From: Trissonchulus latispiculum
Lineage: Eukaryota; Nematoda; Enoplea; Enoplida; Ironidae
Assembly: GCA_030248195.1 (NCBI GenBank)
Contig: JASAND010010729.1
Location: 26,179 to 90,178 of the forward strand
DNA: 64,000 nucleotides
Reading direction: 5' to 3'
This document shows, piece after piece, positions 1-11,285 of the stretch. How positions within the stretch are numbered: position 1 is the stretch's first letter; each line of letters begins with the position of its first letter. Both the position numbers and the translations under genes were made by a program. The notes beneath the pieces were generated by a model. It had not been told where the DNA came from and did no database searches. It saw only the letters and a list, made by a program, of their open reading frames with translations.

Positions 1-1145
1 TCTTTGAACAATCTATCCGAGTAATAAGCGGCTTCCAAAATAACTTAAAAAGGTTAAATATGTGATGAATAGTTTGGTTTCTTGTGAAGTTTCGATCTTG
101 GATTCTGCTGGAAAACGGAATGGAACTTATGGAATGAATGTGACTGATTGCCATTGTCTCTGTATCTTTAATTGTTGCCATAGTTAAGACATGAATTAAC
201 TGGGAAAATTAACAAGAATGAAGTTTCAAGCTTAAGTTGGGTTGTTTCGAGCTGGCAGTTAACTTTTACTAATCATGCTGTTGCGGGACAGCTAGGTAGA
301 GGCCCGTTGGGTGCCGCTCCCCAGGCGGATTGGCAGGTGTAGAACGACTGTCAATGATTAGTGCAGAGCACGGTCCACTCATTAATTTAAGTTAATTAAA
401 GGGATTCTGCTATTACGGCCAAAACAATCCAACACGGTCAGAAAGAAGGCCAGTGTTCACTCACTGTACGTCGAGATTCAATCAAAGTTTATTATATTTG
501 AATAGATTAAGACCTGTTCTTGCGATTTATGAAAGGAAAATAACCTATTCTGTGGTTCGTTTTAATTTTACAAGCCATTTTCAAACTTCATATGGAGATT
601 GCAGTTACTTTCAAGTTTCGTCCATCTCAATGGTTTTTGCTTAATTACTCGTTAATTAACATAATTAATTAGTATAATTTTTATATCATTAAAACCAGCA
701 AGCTTTGCTCTTTCAGAATATCCAAAAATATTTACCCTTTCTGTGGTTCGTTTTCATTTTACAAGCTGATTTACAAGCCACATAATGGAGTTTACGTTGG
801 CTTCCAGATTTGGTTGGTCACAGCGTTTCTAATTAAAGTTGCATGTTAATTAACACCAATAATTAGGTTAAAACTTTTATAAATCAAATCAGCAGTTCTT
901 CCTCTTCAAAATAAGCACAAGATAATTGGTGCTTCTGTGGTTCGATTTCATTTTACAAGCTGTTTTGTAAGCCATATTCCGAAGTTCAAATGGGCCTCCA
1001 GACTTGGATGGTCATAGTGTCTTTAATTAAAAGTTTCACATTAATTAACATCAATAATGAGGTTAAAACTTGTATAAATAAACTCAGCAGGTCTTCCTCT
1101 TTAAAATAAGCACAAAATAATTGGTGCTTCTGTGGTTCGATTTTG
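1..1145. repeat. Degenerate direct repeats of about 195 bp, LTR-like upstream region
   Basis: From about 549 the phrase CTGTGGTTCGTTTTCATTTT recurs near 549, 739, 931 and 1127 (last copy partial), so a unit of roughly 190-195 bp is repeated with many substitutions. Two units carry TATAAAT (near 877 and 1073) about 10-15 bases before a TCAGCAG string, which resembles a core promoter. Bases 1-548 hold no gene that I can see and are rich in TTAATTAA. With the hairpin array downstream, the best guess is the U3 part of a long LTR on the plus strand. No LTR ends were found, so this is inference. Confidence 0.5.
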
Positions 1146-1171
1146 CGTTATGCTTGATTTTCTGACCTAAC

Positions 1172-2715
1172 TGGGAGAGCTCGGCTCGTCCCTCAAGTAT
1201 TGTGATTATTAATAGTTTAAACTTCATTTTAAGCTTAATTAAAGTTTATGTTTAATTAAGTTAATCCATATTCTAGCTAATTAATTAATGAAAGTTAAGT
1301 CAATTAAGTTTAAAGTTTAATTAATTTAGTTTTTATTGGTTTTAAAGCAAAAGGGAAGCTCGGCTTGCCCTTTCACTGAACTTAACTGGTTTTTGCCTAG
1401 CTAGTGTGGAATTCTTTTAAAGTTCTTCTTCTTTTGTAAGTTTAAGTTTTGCAATTTAAGGGAAGACTTTTATGTCTTCCCTTATTGCCAATTTGGAGTA
1501 ACAGATGCGTTACTTTTGTAACTGTACAACTTCTCCGCTCTTTGAGTCCAGCTCGGCTGAGACTCAAAGGCAAAAGAAAAAAGAGGGGAACTGAAAGAAA
1601 AGTTTTAATTTTAATTCATGTCTTAGCTACCTAGTTGTTTGTGTTTTGTATTGTGTATTTGTACTTTGTAAAAGGCTCGTACCTATTAAGTTTTAATTAA
1701 CTATTTTTCCTACCTAATCAGCAGTCACTAAGCCTTAGTTACGGGGACCCTCTGGTCCAGGTTTTAAGAAGGTGTTGCGTCGTGTTTTTCCCTTTTAAGC
1801 GAGAAATTGACGTAGTGTCAATTTCTCGCCTGAGCGCGTCTGCTTTGATGTTATCTTTTCTTAATTTCTCCCTAATTCTTACAATAGGGGAAAGAGATTA
1901 GTTTAATTGCCCTTTCCCCTTTAACGTAAACACTTGAGAGCCCGCTCAAAGTCACGTTATGATTACAACTAGTGTGACCCAATCAGAATCATTTAAGGGC
2001 GCGCCTTTTGCGCGGAGGACAATTTCGGCCAATCAGACGAATGATTGCCGAAATTGTCATGATTGACAGGTAGACTTGTTTTGAACATTAGTCTTACCTC
2101 GTCTTCCGAACCGTACGGCCGCTTTTGGCCTCTCCCTACACTCCCCCTGTCTTCTTTACTATAGGGCGTTACTATGCCCAAAATTCCCCCCACTCCGGAA
2201 CGGGGCTAGTGTTTTCACACTAGCCCCTTGTCAATTTCTTTTGGGGTTTTAGTTTAGGAGGGGGTTTAGGTTTACTTCCGACCTTAGGGTTTCCCCCCTT
2301 TCTTTTCCTTGTCCAATTACCTAGTTTTTTAAAGGCGATTCCCTCTTTTTCTGGGAGTCGCCTCTGAGACTTATTACAGGACCCAGAGGTCCTTTTTCAA
2401 AAATACCCCTGAGATTGCCCCTTAAACTAAACTATTTTTATAAATGATTCTGATTTGTAATATCTGTTCAGATATTACCTGGGTCGCGTGGATTTCCGAA
2501 AGGAAATCCACTGAGAAGCTCGGACTTTTGGGAACTCTCCCAACAGTCCCCAAATTTCAAATTCTACTCAAATTTTCTCTAATTCAAACCACAGAACGCA
2601 CTCTCAAATTTTTTCTCAACTTTACTCGCTTTTTAAACTTACAGTTCAGCTTCTTAGGGATAATTTCCTGGACCCAGGAAATATCATGTTAGGATCTTTC
2701 TCTGAAAGATCCTAA
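1172..2715 (+). other. Array of at least 16 short perfect hairpins
   Basis: Inverted repeats with small loops follow one another: 1172-1192, 1350-1373, 1451-1488, 1509-1522, 1540-1569, 1745-1758, 1799-1829 (13-bp perfect stem), 1933-1950, 2018-2058, 2202-2227 (10 bp), 2333-2363, 2378-2393, 2457-2478 (9 bp), 2488-2511 (10 bp capped by GAAA), 2522-2549, 2663-2682 and 2689-2715 (12 bp, 3-base loop). Three hairpins share the apex AGCTCGGCT flanked by different but complementary pairs (G-C, A-T, C-G). No long reading frame is present. This looks like structured RNA, possibly the R-U5 part or leader of an LTR element. I know of no matching family. Confidence 0.7.
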
Positions 2716-3380
2716 CGGTTTTAACCCATTTGATTCAGGTTGCGCTCAAGCCCTGTCTTGCCTTGCCTTCCTGGATCACAGTCTTGCTCTGCCTGGCCCT
2801 GCCTGCTGATCATTGCTGCTCTATCAGTGGATCTCGCCTGCCGTGCCAGCCCTTCCCCATCTGCTGCTTACCAGTCCTCTTTGGTTCCCTTGGACCCAGA
2901 TCCTCCGTCTCAGTCCTTCTGTCTCACCGGTGTGAGTTCCCACGTGGATCCCCCGGACTCTCTGCTATCCTCTCTCTATCCAGCGGTCTCGGAACCTAAG
3001 GTGCTTTATCCAAACTAGTAACTTTTTTTCTCTCATCGGGATAAACAGTCTGCCAGGGCTGGACGGGGTGCACTGACTTTGGATCTCGTCTTTACAGGGT
3101 GATTTATCCGACACCCTTGGTCAGGAACTTGTCTTTACGGGTGATTTATCCGACACCCACGTCAACAGTACAGCTCAGCTTCTCAGTGCACTGCCGATCC
3201 CCCCTGGTTGAGGCTTGCTCCCTTGACCAGACGACATACCGGCCATCTACAGCTGTCCTTAGCAAAATTTCCGCCGCCTATCGGCTTTGAGCGCCTGTTG
3301 TAAGGCTTCAAACTTTCGGTTGTGGTACGGAGTTGGGGACCCAGAAACTTGCTACAGAAGACCGAACTAAAACTGTCGAA
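2716..3380 (+). other. Non-coding continuation with a 29-bp direct repeat and a PBS-like site
   Basis: The string beginning GTCTTTAC, containing GTGATTTATCCGACACCC, occurs twice (about 3088 and 3131). Near 3334 is TTGGGGACCCAGAAAC, which resembles the TGG-starting primer-binding region that follows many 5' LTRs, but no tRNA could be matched. The short open frames here overlap in several phases and show no recognizable domain. Confidence 0.35.
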
Positions 3381-3885
3381 CTTTTAATCGAAATGTCTTG
3401 TTTCAATTTTTGTCTCTCTTTTGTCTTTCATTGTTCTTGTTGAAAATCTCTCTGTTTGACTTGAAACTTTTGGGGAAATCTAAAATCCTGTCAAACTTCT
3501 AAAAACGTGCGAATTGACCTCTGGCCGCTTCCTTAGGCAGGAAGTAGGATACTAGCTTCTGGTTATCTGCCGAGCGGGTAGTCAGGACTAATATCTAGTG
3601 CCCGGGAAAGGGTGGAAATCCGCGCAATATTTATTGTTTCCGTTAAAATAAAAGCACATAGGACACTTCCAGCATATAGGCGGACCCCCTCGATACCCTG
3701 TAGTTAGGAAACTGAATATAGTGATCCGTGTGTTGAAACTGTACCAGACTCGCGATCTATAACTAATTCATTCGAAATTTTGTAGGTTTCAGGTTCTAAT
3801 ATAAAGTTCGTAGGACATACTTACCAAGCAAAGTTTTTGGGATAACTTGTAAACATCAGACTGCTGGTCAGGTCTAGGAATTCTA
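3381..3885. other. Leader-like sequence with no gene seen
   Basis: No coding signal is visible. The sequence runs into the CTAGG target site of the next element and resumes at 5797 beyond it, so 3381-3890 and 5797-6122 were once continuous. Confidence 0.4.
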
Positions 3886-3890
3886 CTAGG

Positions 3891-5791
3891 GGCCTTTTCG
3901 CGAATGGGTAGAGTAGAGTAGAGTAGAGTAGAGTTAAAATTAACTCTTTTAACCCTTTTCATGAATGCGCAGGGTTAAATTTAACTCTGCCTGTTTTTAA
4001 CTCTTTTAACTCTGCAGGATTAAAAATCAAAGAGTTAAAGGAGTTAAAACTGGCAGAGTTAAAATTAACTCTGTGCATTCGCGAAAAGAGTTAAAAGAGT
4101 TAAAACTGGGAGAGTTAAAATTAACTCTCTGCATACGTGAAAAGAGTTAAAAGGATTATAATTTTTGCGTATGCAATATCCAACTTTTCACCATTTGAGA
4201 ATTCTAAACAACTTCCCATCGTTTGGAAAATTTTAAATAAAATAAGACAAGAGATTTACTCATTTCATTAACAAACATTTATTACATCTTCAATACAGCG
4301 TCATCCTGTGTTAGGGCGATCCGGGCGTATCCCTGTGTGTAACTTGCAGTTTTTAACCGATTTTGCTGAAACTTAGCATGGATCCATTTCAACAAATTAG
4401 GTATTGACCAATCTACAGCAAAGTTTTAAAGTTTAAGCTGTCAAGGGGTTAACGACATGAGTAAAACTGCAATTGAAGGGGAGCCAACCAAAGATTTTTC
4501 CGATTTTCATGAAAGGTTGTATATTTTCAGAGTTCGCTGAAAAGTAATCTAAAGACAGTGCTTCGGTCTAGGTTTTCGTTGTTTCTTTTGCCAGCATGCA
4601 ATTTAGCCTACAATAAAGTGTTAATGAATAGCTGAGCCGAAAAACAGGCATCATGTTCTTTTGCTGAGATCCCGACAGAGCCCAACCTTTGTTCATATTT
4701 TCAGCAAAATTGGATTCTCTTGGTTTTCCTAAAAACTTGAACAATTTTGGTCAATTTCAACTAAACTTTAATACTAAAACAGCTACATAGTTGCAGCAAA
4801 ATTAAATAGAAACATGTTGGCTTATTACAATTCAGTAGAGATTTCAAATTTGAATTGAAATGGTTGCCCTTAGAATCACAGTTGGGATAACAATTGAAAC
4901 TGTACTGTAATTCTGATGAACATAACCACCTGCAGCTAAGTTCGCGTTAACATATGTCCAGATGTCCTTTCAAAAAGTCAAAAAGTCAAATTTTTTAAAG
5001 TGACAGTAATTTTCATGGCAAAATTAAAGCTTTAATTAATCCACCTTTTGAAAAAAATTGAGCTTTCGGTTAGTTGTGGTGTGTCCCGTTGATTCGACTT
5101 TCATGTTGTCAGCTCTCATACATACTTCAAATTTGCATTTATAGGTGGTATTAAATAACTTACAAAAATAATTTAGAGCCTATTTATAATGATAATTAAT
5201 TATTTTACTTTAATTGATTTTATTTAATTATTATTTCTAAAAATGCAGCATGTTTAAAACATTTTGTTCGATCTATTTATTATTAAGTAGCCTATTAGCC
5301 TACTTTAGCGTAAATAATTCAGCAGAATGTTGGCCAATGTTTAAGTAATTTTGAAGCATTATGAACCGTCCAATGAAATTATATGTTGCACTTTCATTGG
5401 CTCGATCATCTTGTCATTTTTAAAGCTTTATTACGCGCGCAAAATGTGGCAATAACAATGTAAAGGATAGAAGATTTTAACTCGTTTAACCCCCGTGCTG
5501 AGACGCGGGTTAAAATTCAATGTAAAATCTCGTGAGCGAGTTAAAAGAGTTAAATTTAACCCATTCATGAAAAGGGTAGAGTTAAATTTAACTCTGCAGG
5601 TTTTTAACTCCACGAGTCATTCACGAAAAGAGTAGAGTTAAAAGAGTTAATTTTTAACTCTTTTCGCGAATGAGCGTAGAGTTAAAATTTTTAACTCTAC
5701 TTAACTCGGCGAGTTAATTTTAACTCGTTTAACCCATTCGCGAAAAGGATCGAGTTAAATTTAACTAGTTTAACCCATTCGCGAAAAGGCC
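3891..5791. mobile_element. 1.9-kb TIR element with 5-bp TSD, built of AGAGTTAAAATTAACTCT palindromes
   Basis: Exact 19-bp terminal inverted repeats (GGCCTTTTCGCGAATGGGT) lie at 3891 and, inverted, end at 5791. They are flanked by the 5-bp direct repeat CTAGG at 3886-3890 and 5792-5796. Both subterminal regions (about 3905-4160 and 5480-5790) are dense arrays of AGAGTTAAAA/TTTTAACTCT half-palindromes separated by TTTTCGCGAATG-like strings. The centre (4200-5450) is AT-rich with no transposase, so the element is non-autonomous. It interrupts the LTR-like leader. Confidence 0.85.
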
Positions 5792-5796
5792 CTAGG

Positions 5797-6122
5797 TCTA
5801 ACTAAAAATATTAGGTTCACAAATTAGGTACGAGCCTTAGGGTTGTATTGGTCAGCAGTTTATTCTGTGTGTGTGTGTGTGTTATTATAGCCAATTCGTC
5901 TGTTTTCTACTGTATTAGTATTAATTGTATTGTTGGTGCTTGTCATTACATTATCTCTTATTGTCTAATTAGCTGACCAGTGTTGTTTGTATCTAATTCA
6001 TCCTATTAACCGCAGCCTGTATCATCTTATCCTCTTTTCGTTTGCACATAACTGTTGTAAATTAAATCCTAAAACTTATAGGTTCTGTGGTCCATTCTGC
6101 TAGGATCTTAGGGTTTAGTTAG
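5797..6122. other. Leader-like sequence resuming after the insertion
   Basis: Continues the sequence left of 3886. It includes a short (TG)n run near 5868 and ends at the in-frame stop before the Cys-rich frame. No gene is seen. Confidence 0.35.
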
Positions 6123-6539
6123 AGATCGGATCGGTCTTGTTTAGAGACGTTAGTTAGGATTTGGCTTATATCACGCTGGCAGAATTCGTGCCTGTATTGC
6201 AAGTGCGAAAATTGCAAGTTAGAGTGCGAAAATTGTGGTACAGAGTTGACAGTTAGTTTTGAGCTAGAGGCATTCCAGCATCAGAGCGAAGAGACGCTTA
6301 GTTTGATTAATCCTATTGTGGTTTGCGGTTGTCTGCGTCCCTGGAACGTAGACCAGATAGTTGAGGAAGCTTACGAGGCAATTCCAGGCACTGAGGACTT
6401 TGTGCCTAAACATTTCCCCTGGAAGTGTGATAGTTGTACTGAGCAAGAGGTGTTGATCTTCTGCCTGATTCCAGAAGGTACAGATTTGTGGGCGTCTGTT
6501 GAACACGACAGCTGTTCACTAAACGTGTATTGGCCTTAG
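6123..6539 (+). CDS. Cys-rich open frame of unknown function, no ATG
   Basis: A frame of 138 codons is open between stops at 6120-6122 and 6537-6539. Near its start, five CxxC-type pairs crowd together (CLYCKCENCKLECENCGTEL), and later there are CGC and CDSC, suggesting a zinc-binding module about 20 residues long followed by an acidic region. There is no in-frame ATG; the first TTG is at 6246. It follows the LTR-like leader, so it could be the opening part of a retroelement gag or a captured exon. I do not recognize the protein. Microsatellite and oppositely oriented gypsy sequence follow directly, so it is probably truncated. Confidence 0.35.
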   Translation, partial: RSDRSCLETLVRIWLISRWQNSCLYCKCENCKLECENCGTELTVSFELEAFQHQSEETLSLINPIVVCGCLRPWNVDQIVEEAYEAIPGTEDFVPKHFPWKCDSCTEQEVLIFCLIPEGTDLWASVEHDSCSLNVYWP

Positions 6540-6687
6540 AGGGAAACGGAGCTTAGAGGATTCGAACTCACGACCTAACGCGGACAAATCCCGGATTGGG
6601 TAGACCTAAACCAGGCTATTTAGTCCGAAGGATCTAAGAGTCGACCGAGTCGTCTCGTCTGTTCGCACTGCTGTTAGTGCTTTGAAA

Positions 6688-6690
<3 letters not shown>

Positions 6691-6762
<72 letters not shown>
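6691..6762. repeat. (TG)36 microsatellite
   Basis: Uninterrupted GT dinucleotides. It lies between the Cys-rich frame and the broken 3' end of the gypsy remnant. The poly-Cys/Val and poly-His/Thr frames over it are artefacts. Confidence 0.98.
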
Positions 6763-6763
<1 letters not shown>

Positions 6764-6914
6764 GCTGAGAACAGGGTACCACCGACCCCGGTGCTCTCTC
6801 AGCCTTCTCAACTTTCAATCTAAAACCAGTGCTTGCCAGTGCGATCTTTTGGAGCCTAAAATAATCCAAACTTCACTCGTTTAATCTGACACTCGTTTAA
6901 TCTGACCCGTAGCA

Positions 6915-8830
6915 CTACACATCCAGTCTGAGAGTGGGCCAATAATACCGAGATTTAATCTTTTGAAGGGTTTTCCCAAAACCGAGATGACAAGCAAACA
7001 GACTGTCATGGTTTGCTTCAATAATTTCGGTCTGGAGTTCTTTAGGTATTACTATTAACTGAGAAACACTAGGTGAGCAGTTAGGTCTAATATAGTACAG
7101 GATATCCTTAATGAGTTTGTAATTTTCCAACCCGGAGCTTTTCGTCTGCTCGGCACCAGATTCCAGGGTCTTTATGATTGGGCCCAAAAAACTATCTGAC
7201 TTTTGAGTTGACGCTAACCGTTCCAAACTTAAAATTAAGTATTAAAATCAAGTAATTTGTATCTAAGACAGCACACAGTCGAGAGAGAGCGGCAGCATTC
7301 CCGTTGGATTTTCCCGGTCGGTACTGAATCGTCATATGATTAGCATACTCTTGAAGAGACAAGCCCCACCTACTTAAACGGGCGGATGGGTTTTTGATGG
7401 ACAACAACCATTTTAGGGCTTGGCAGTCTGTAACCACAGTGAAATTGTGCAAAAACAAATATGGTCTAAAATATTTGACAAAATAGACAATAGCGAGAGC
7501 TTCTTGCTCTACCGCTGGGGAAGTTCTTTCTGCCTTAGTTAAAGTTCTGCTTGCAAAGGCAATAGGCCTTTCCTTGCCTTCTTGGACCTGGCTCAAGACT
7601 CCCCCAATTCCAAATCCGTTGGCATCTGCTTGGAGGATAAATTCTTTGGAAAAGTCGGGGAAAGCAAGAACTGCGGAGCTCGATAGGGCGGACTTCAGAT
7701 GCTCGAATGCTTTCACACATGTATCGTTAATAGCAAATTTTGCGTCTTTCTCCAAAAGTCTGTAAAGTGGCGCTGCGTTAGCAGCAAAATTTTTAACAAA
7801 ACGTCTATAGTAAGAGCAAAGTCCAAGAAAGCAACGCAAAGCTTTAGTAGTTTTAGGTATCTCGTACTTTTGTATAGAGTCTACTTTGCTTGGATCGGGA
7901 GAAACTCCCTCGCTTGACACGACATGCCCCAGGAACAAAACTGAGGGTCTACAAAAAGCACATTTACTTAACTTAAGCTTCAGATTGTTCTGTCTAAGCC
8001 TAGTAAAAACTTTTCGAAGAGACATTAAGTGATTATCAAAAGTATTACTGAACACTATGATATCGTCTAGATAAACAAGGCATACGTGCCACTGTAGACC
8101 TGATAGGATAATGTTCATGGCCCTTTGAAAGGTAGCCGGTGCATTGCTTAGTCCCATAGGCATTGTAACGTATACGTACAGACCGTCCAAAGCGACAAAT
8201 CCAGTTTTTTCGGAGTCCTTAGGCTCTAGCTCAATTTGCCAAAACCCGGATTTTAAGTTTAAAGTTGTGAAATATCTAGCTTTACCTAAGGCATCTAATA
8301 TCTCGTCTATTCTGGGCAGAGGATAAACGTCTTTTTGTAATTTTGTTTAAACTCCTGAAGTCTACTACAATTCTTACAGACCCGTCTTTCTTTTTCACAA
8401 CGAGCATTGGACTGGCCCAAGGAGATGAGTTGGGTCTAATTATGTTTTTAGACTTCATGTCTTCTAATTGCGCCTTTACAGATTCCCTCTGCGAAAAGGG
8501 TATCCTGTAACTGCGTTGAAAAACAGGAAGTGCATCACCGGTGTCTATGCGGTGCCGCACTACCTTAGTTCTACCTAGATCCGAATCGGATTTAGCAAAA
8601 ATTTCATGAAATTCTCCAAGAACGTTCAAAATGTCCAATTTTTGCTTCTTTGAGAGATTAGAATCTTTCCAGTCAAGAGACTCAAATGTATTTACCTCAG
8701 TTTTTAGCTTGCAATGACTATTCGTTGTGTCTGCTATGTCTACGGGAGCTTCGCCAGCAGTCGGCCATTGGCCAACTAGCGGCCAACGGCAAATGGCCGG
8801 CCATTGGCCGCACCGGCCAACGCACAACAC
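6915..8830 (-). pseudogene. pol: Truncated Ty3/gypsy pol remnant: RT, RNase H, start of integrase
   Basis: Read on the minus strand from 8830. The N-terminal reverse transcriptase half (HRIDTGDA..., then the SPMLVVKKKDGSVRIVVDFR region) ends in a frameshift near 8335-8345. The other frame then continues through a TLNLKSGFWQ-like block, PMGLSNAPATFQR and the catalytic YLDD (about 8050), followed by RNase H with D, E and D residues (QADANG..., VEQEALAIV, TDCQALKWL). A second disruption near 7200-7230 leads into an integrase zinc-finger start with only its two His (HDSLFACH). The frame stops at about 6915, before the Cys pair and the catalytic core. gag, protease and LTRs are absent. At least two frame breaks and both ends missing make it non-functional. 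Confidence 0.93.
8752..8822. repeat. GGCCATTGG/GGCCAACGG micro-repeats
   Basis: Seven or more overlapping GGCCA-type palindromic units at the 5' truncation of the gypsy remnant. They extend its open frame artificially with Trp/Gly/Pro residues, so the true pol homology begins inward of about 8740. Confidence 0.6.
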
Positions 8831-9939
8831 TAACCAAAATGTGAATTTGAATCATCAAGCTCGGGTTTTAAAAGATTCTCCTAATATAGGAATGCGATCC
8901 ACCACTCCTGACTTATCCTAAATTTCCTGCGTTTAGGAGCAGCGACTGATAAGTTTAGGAGAAATCTTTAAGAGGTTTAGGAGGTCTAGGTCTCTCTCCT
9001 AGACAATCTTCTACGCACCCTTCTAGGAGCATACTCAGAGTTGGAAGTGGGTAGCGGGTACCCACGGGTACCCGCGGGTAATAGAAATTTTGCTACCCGC
9101 AGGCTACCCGCGCGGGTAGTTGCGGGTATCTCCTGTTGATATATTAGCTAAAATTCTAACACATTTCCGTAAAGTGTTCGGAAAAAACAGAATTCAAGTT
9201 GGTGATTTCAAAAAATTCGCTAATTTTGGCTGGATGTCCTTCTCCACGACTACTATTTTCAGCGCATATGGGCCCTTGATTAAACTTGTTCTATTTGGTT
9301 ATATCCAGAAACGTAATCATAAGCTATGTTGTGTTGCTATGTTGTGATCGTACAGCATGTATACATATGCTGTGCTGTGCATGGATCGAGATCTCTAGTT
9401 GCATTTCTTGCTTTCAGTAAGCAAATAAACTTAATTTTTCAGCATACAGTTTGCTTTACGTGCAGTTTTTGTTATACTTTTTTGTTATGCTATACGCAAA
9501 GCTTAAAATCCTTAAATTTTATTGTAAGCATATGTTCCTTTAGTGACGTTCAGCGGATGGTACAGAAGGTTACACTGCAACCTTTTAAAAAAATTGTTCG
9601 AAACTGGGAATGCTTGCTCAAAAATTTTTCAAACAAATATTATTCTAGAAAATTCCTGATGACTATATGGCTATCCGTGGTTGTAACAGAAACAAAACTT
9701 TTAGTCAGACAACTTATATTATTCTTATTTTATTCAGAATGTAGTAGCCCCTGGCCAGTTCTGGGAGCGAATCCGAAAATATCAGTTAAAAGCTTTCAGT
9801 GAAAAGTGAAAGCTCGACAGTTAAACTCCCCTTTTCTGGAGGATTTACATGTATGTTACATTCTCAGGTGACAGCAAAGAAATACCCCTCCTCTAGGCGA
9901 ATTTCTCCACAAGGAGTACTAAAAAATTGCTCTCACTAG

Positions 9940-10966
9940 TAGCAAGAGTCCATGATTTTCTTCTATATATTAGAAGAAGAGTAAGCCACTAGAGGGCTCC
10001 TCTTCTTGGCATTGCGTAACGGTGCTCCGACCACAATACGCGAATGTTCCCCCGTTTGGGGGGGGGGTCGCCAAATCATACCCCCTCCCCGTTTGGTGGG
10101 GGGGTAGGCAACAGCCAATCAGATTGCAGAACAGAAACCCCCTCCCCGTTTGCTGGGGGGGTAGGCTGGCTGATTCTGGCTTTTGAAAAAGGGGTCCCCG
10201 TTTGGGGGGGGGTCGACACAAGAGGTCCCCGGTTGGTGGGGGGGGGGGGTATGCAAAAGGGGTCCCCGTTTGGGGGGGTCACAAAAAGCGGTCCCCGTTT
10301 GGGGGGGGGTCGCCAACAGCTAATCAGAATGAGCCAAACATTGCCAGCTTGAGCGACCCCCCCCACACGGGGACCCATTTTCGAATAGAACAAAAACTAC
10401 CGTAATCCTCTGCTCTACCCCCCCACCAAACGGAGGGGGGGTTTCTGCAATCTGATTGGCTGTTGGCTACCCCCCCACCAAACGGGGACCTCTTTTTGGA
10501 TACCCCCCCACCAAACGGAGGGGGGTATGCTATGTCGATTTGGTCGACCCCCCCCCAAACGGGGGAACATTCGCGTATTGTGGTCGGAGCACCGTTACGC
10601 AATGCCAAGAAGAGAAGCCCTCTAGTGGCTTACTCTTCTTCTTAATAATAGTGCAATTATGCACTCTTGCTAGTAGGGTTGTGCCACTAAGAAATTTCTC
10701 GGGCCGGGCTCGGGCTCGGGCCGGACTGACTTCTCGGTTCGGGCTCGGGCCAGCCCGAGCCCGGCCCGAAGCCCGAGGCCCGAGTCAAGGCCCGAGCGGC
10801 CCGAACCGATTCACGGCCCGAGCAGCCCGACCAGCCCGAGCGGCCCGAACCGAGTCACGGCCCGAACGGCCCGAGCAGCCCGAGTTGCTTCAGAAACTGG
10901 AAAGAGTACTCACCTTATTGGTTACTTATTAAAGTAGGCCCGATTCACGGCCCGAGCACAACCCTA
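9940..10966. mobile_element. hAT-like MITE, split by a later insertion
   Basis: TIR TAGGGTTGTGC at both ends and TSD CTCACTAG at 9932-9939 and 10967-10974 once the inner element 9943-10669 is removed. The core (10700-10960) is a GC-rich foldback of repeated GGCCCGAG/CTCGGGCC units, very unlike the AT-rich surroundings. Confidence 0.8.
9943..10669. mobile_element. Family A foldback, G-run type, copy 1
   Basis: Termini CAAGAGT.../...ACTCTTG, TSD CTAGTAG (9936-9942, 10670-10676). Arms of about 100 bp (from AAGAAGAGTAAGCCACTAG) are near-perfect inverts. The interior repeats CCCGTTTGGTGGGGGGG many times on the left and its complement on the right. G-runs of 7-11 are typical. No protein is encoded; the proline/glycine frames are repeat shadows. 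Confidence 0.88.
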
Positions 10967-11285
10967 CTCACTAGCGGTAAGAAATTCGGTTACAAGGAGT
11001 AAAAAAGTGGCCAAAAATAAGTTTCCAAACTCAAATTTCAAATTTTCCAGCTTCGCCGGATTTTTTTTACTGGAACATCGCTGTGGTTTGCTAAAATTCG
11101 CTCAAAGAATGTTGGTTTTTACTAAAAATTGCTGTTTATTTAAAATTTGCAAAAATTGGTGAAAATAAGCTAATTTAGCTTAAAAACTGCGTTCTGACAA
11201 AAATTGCTTCCACAAGTACACACATTACTACAAGGATCAGTCAAGTTTTACTTTGACCTCCCGTTCTGGTATGTTTACGTTATAT

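Noticed and set aside
1172..2715. tRNA or rRNA genes within the hairpin array
   Set aside because: No cloverleaf arrangement, no A/B boxes and no CCA-type acceptor; the hairpins are separate stems.
6606..6884. Poly-Cys/Val and poly-His/Thr open frames over the TG repeat
   Set aside because: Direct translation of a (TG)n microsatellite with random flanks.
9970..10645. Overlapping Pro/Gly-rich frames on both strands
   Set aside because: Shadows of CCCGTTTGGTGGGG units in a foldback element; the same pattern recurs at 20391-20966.
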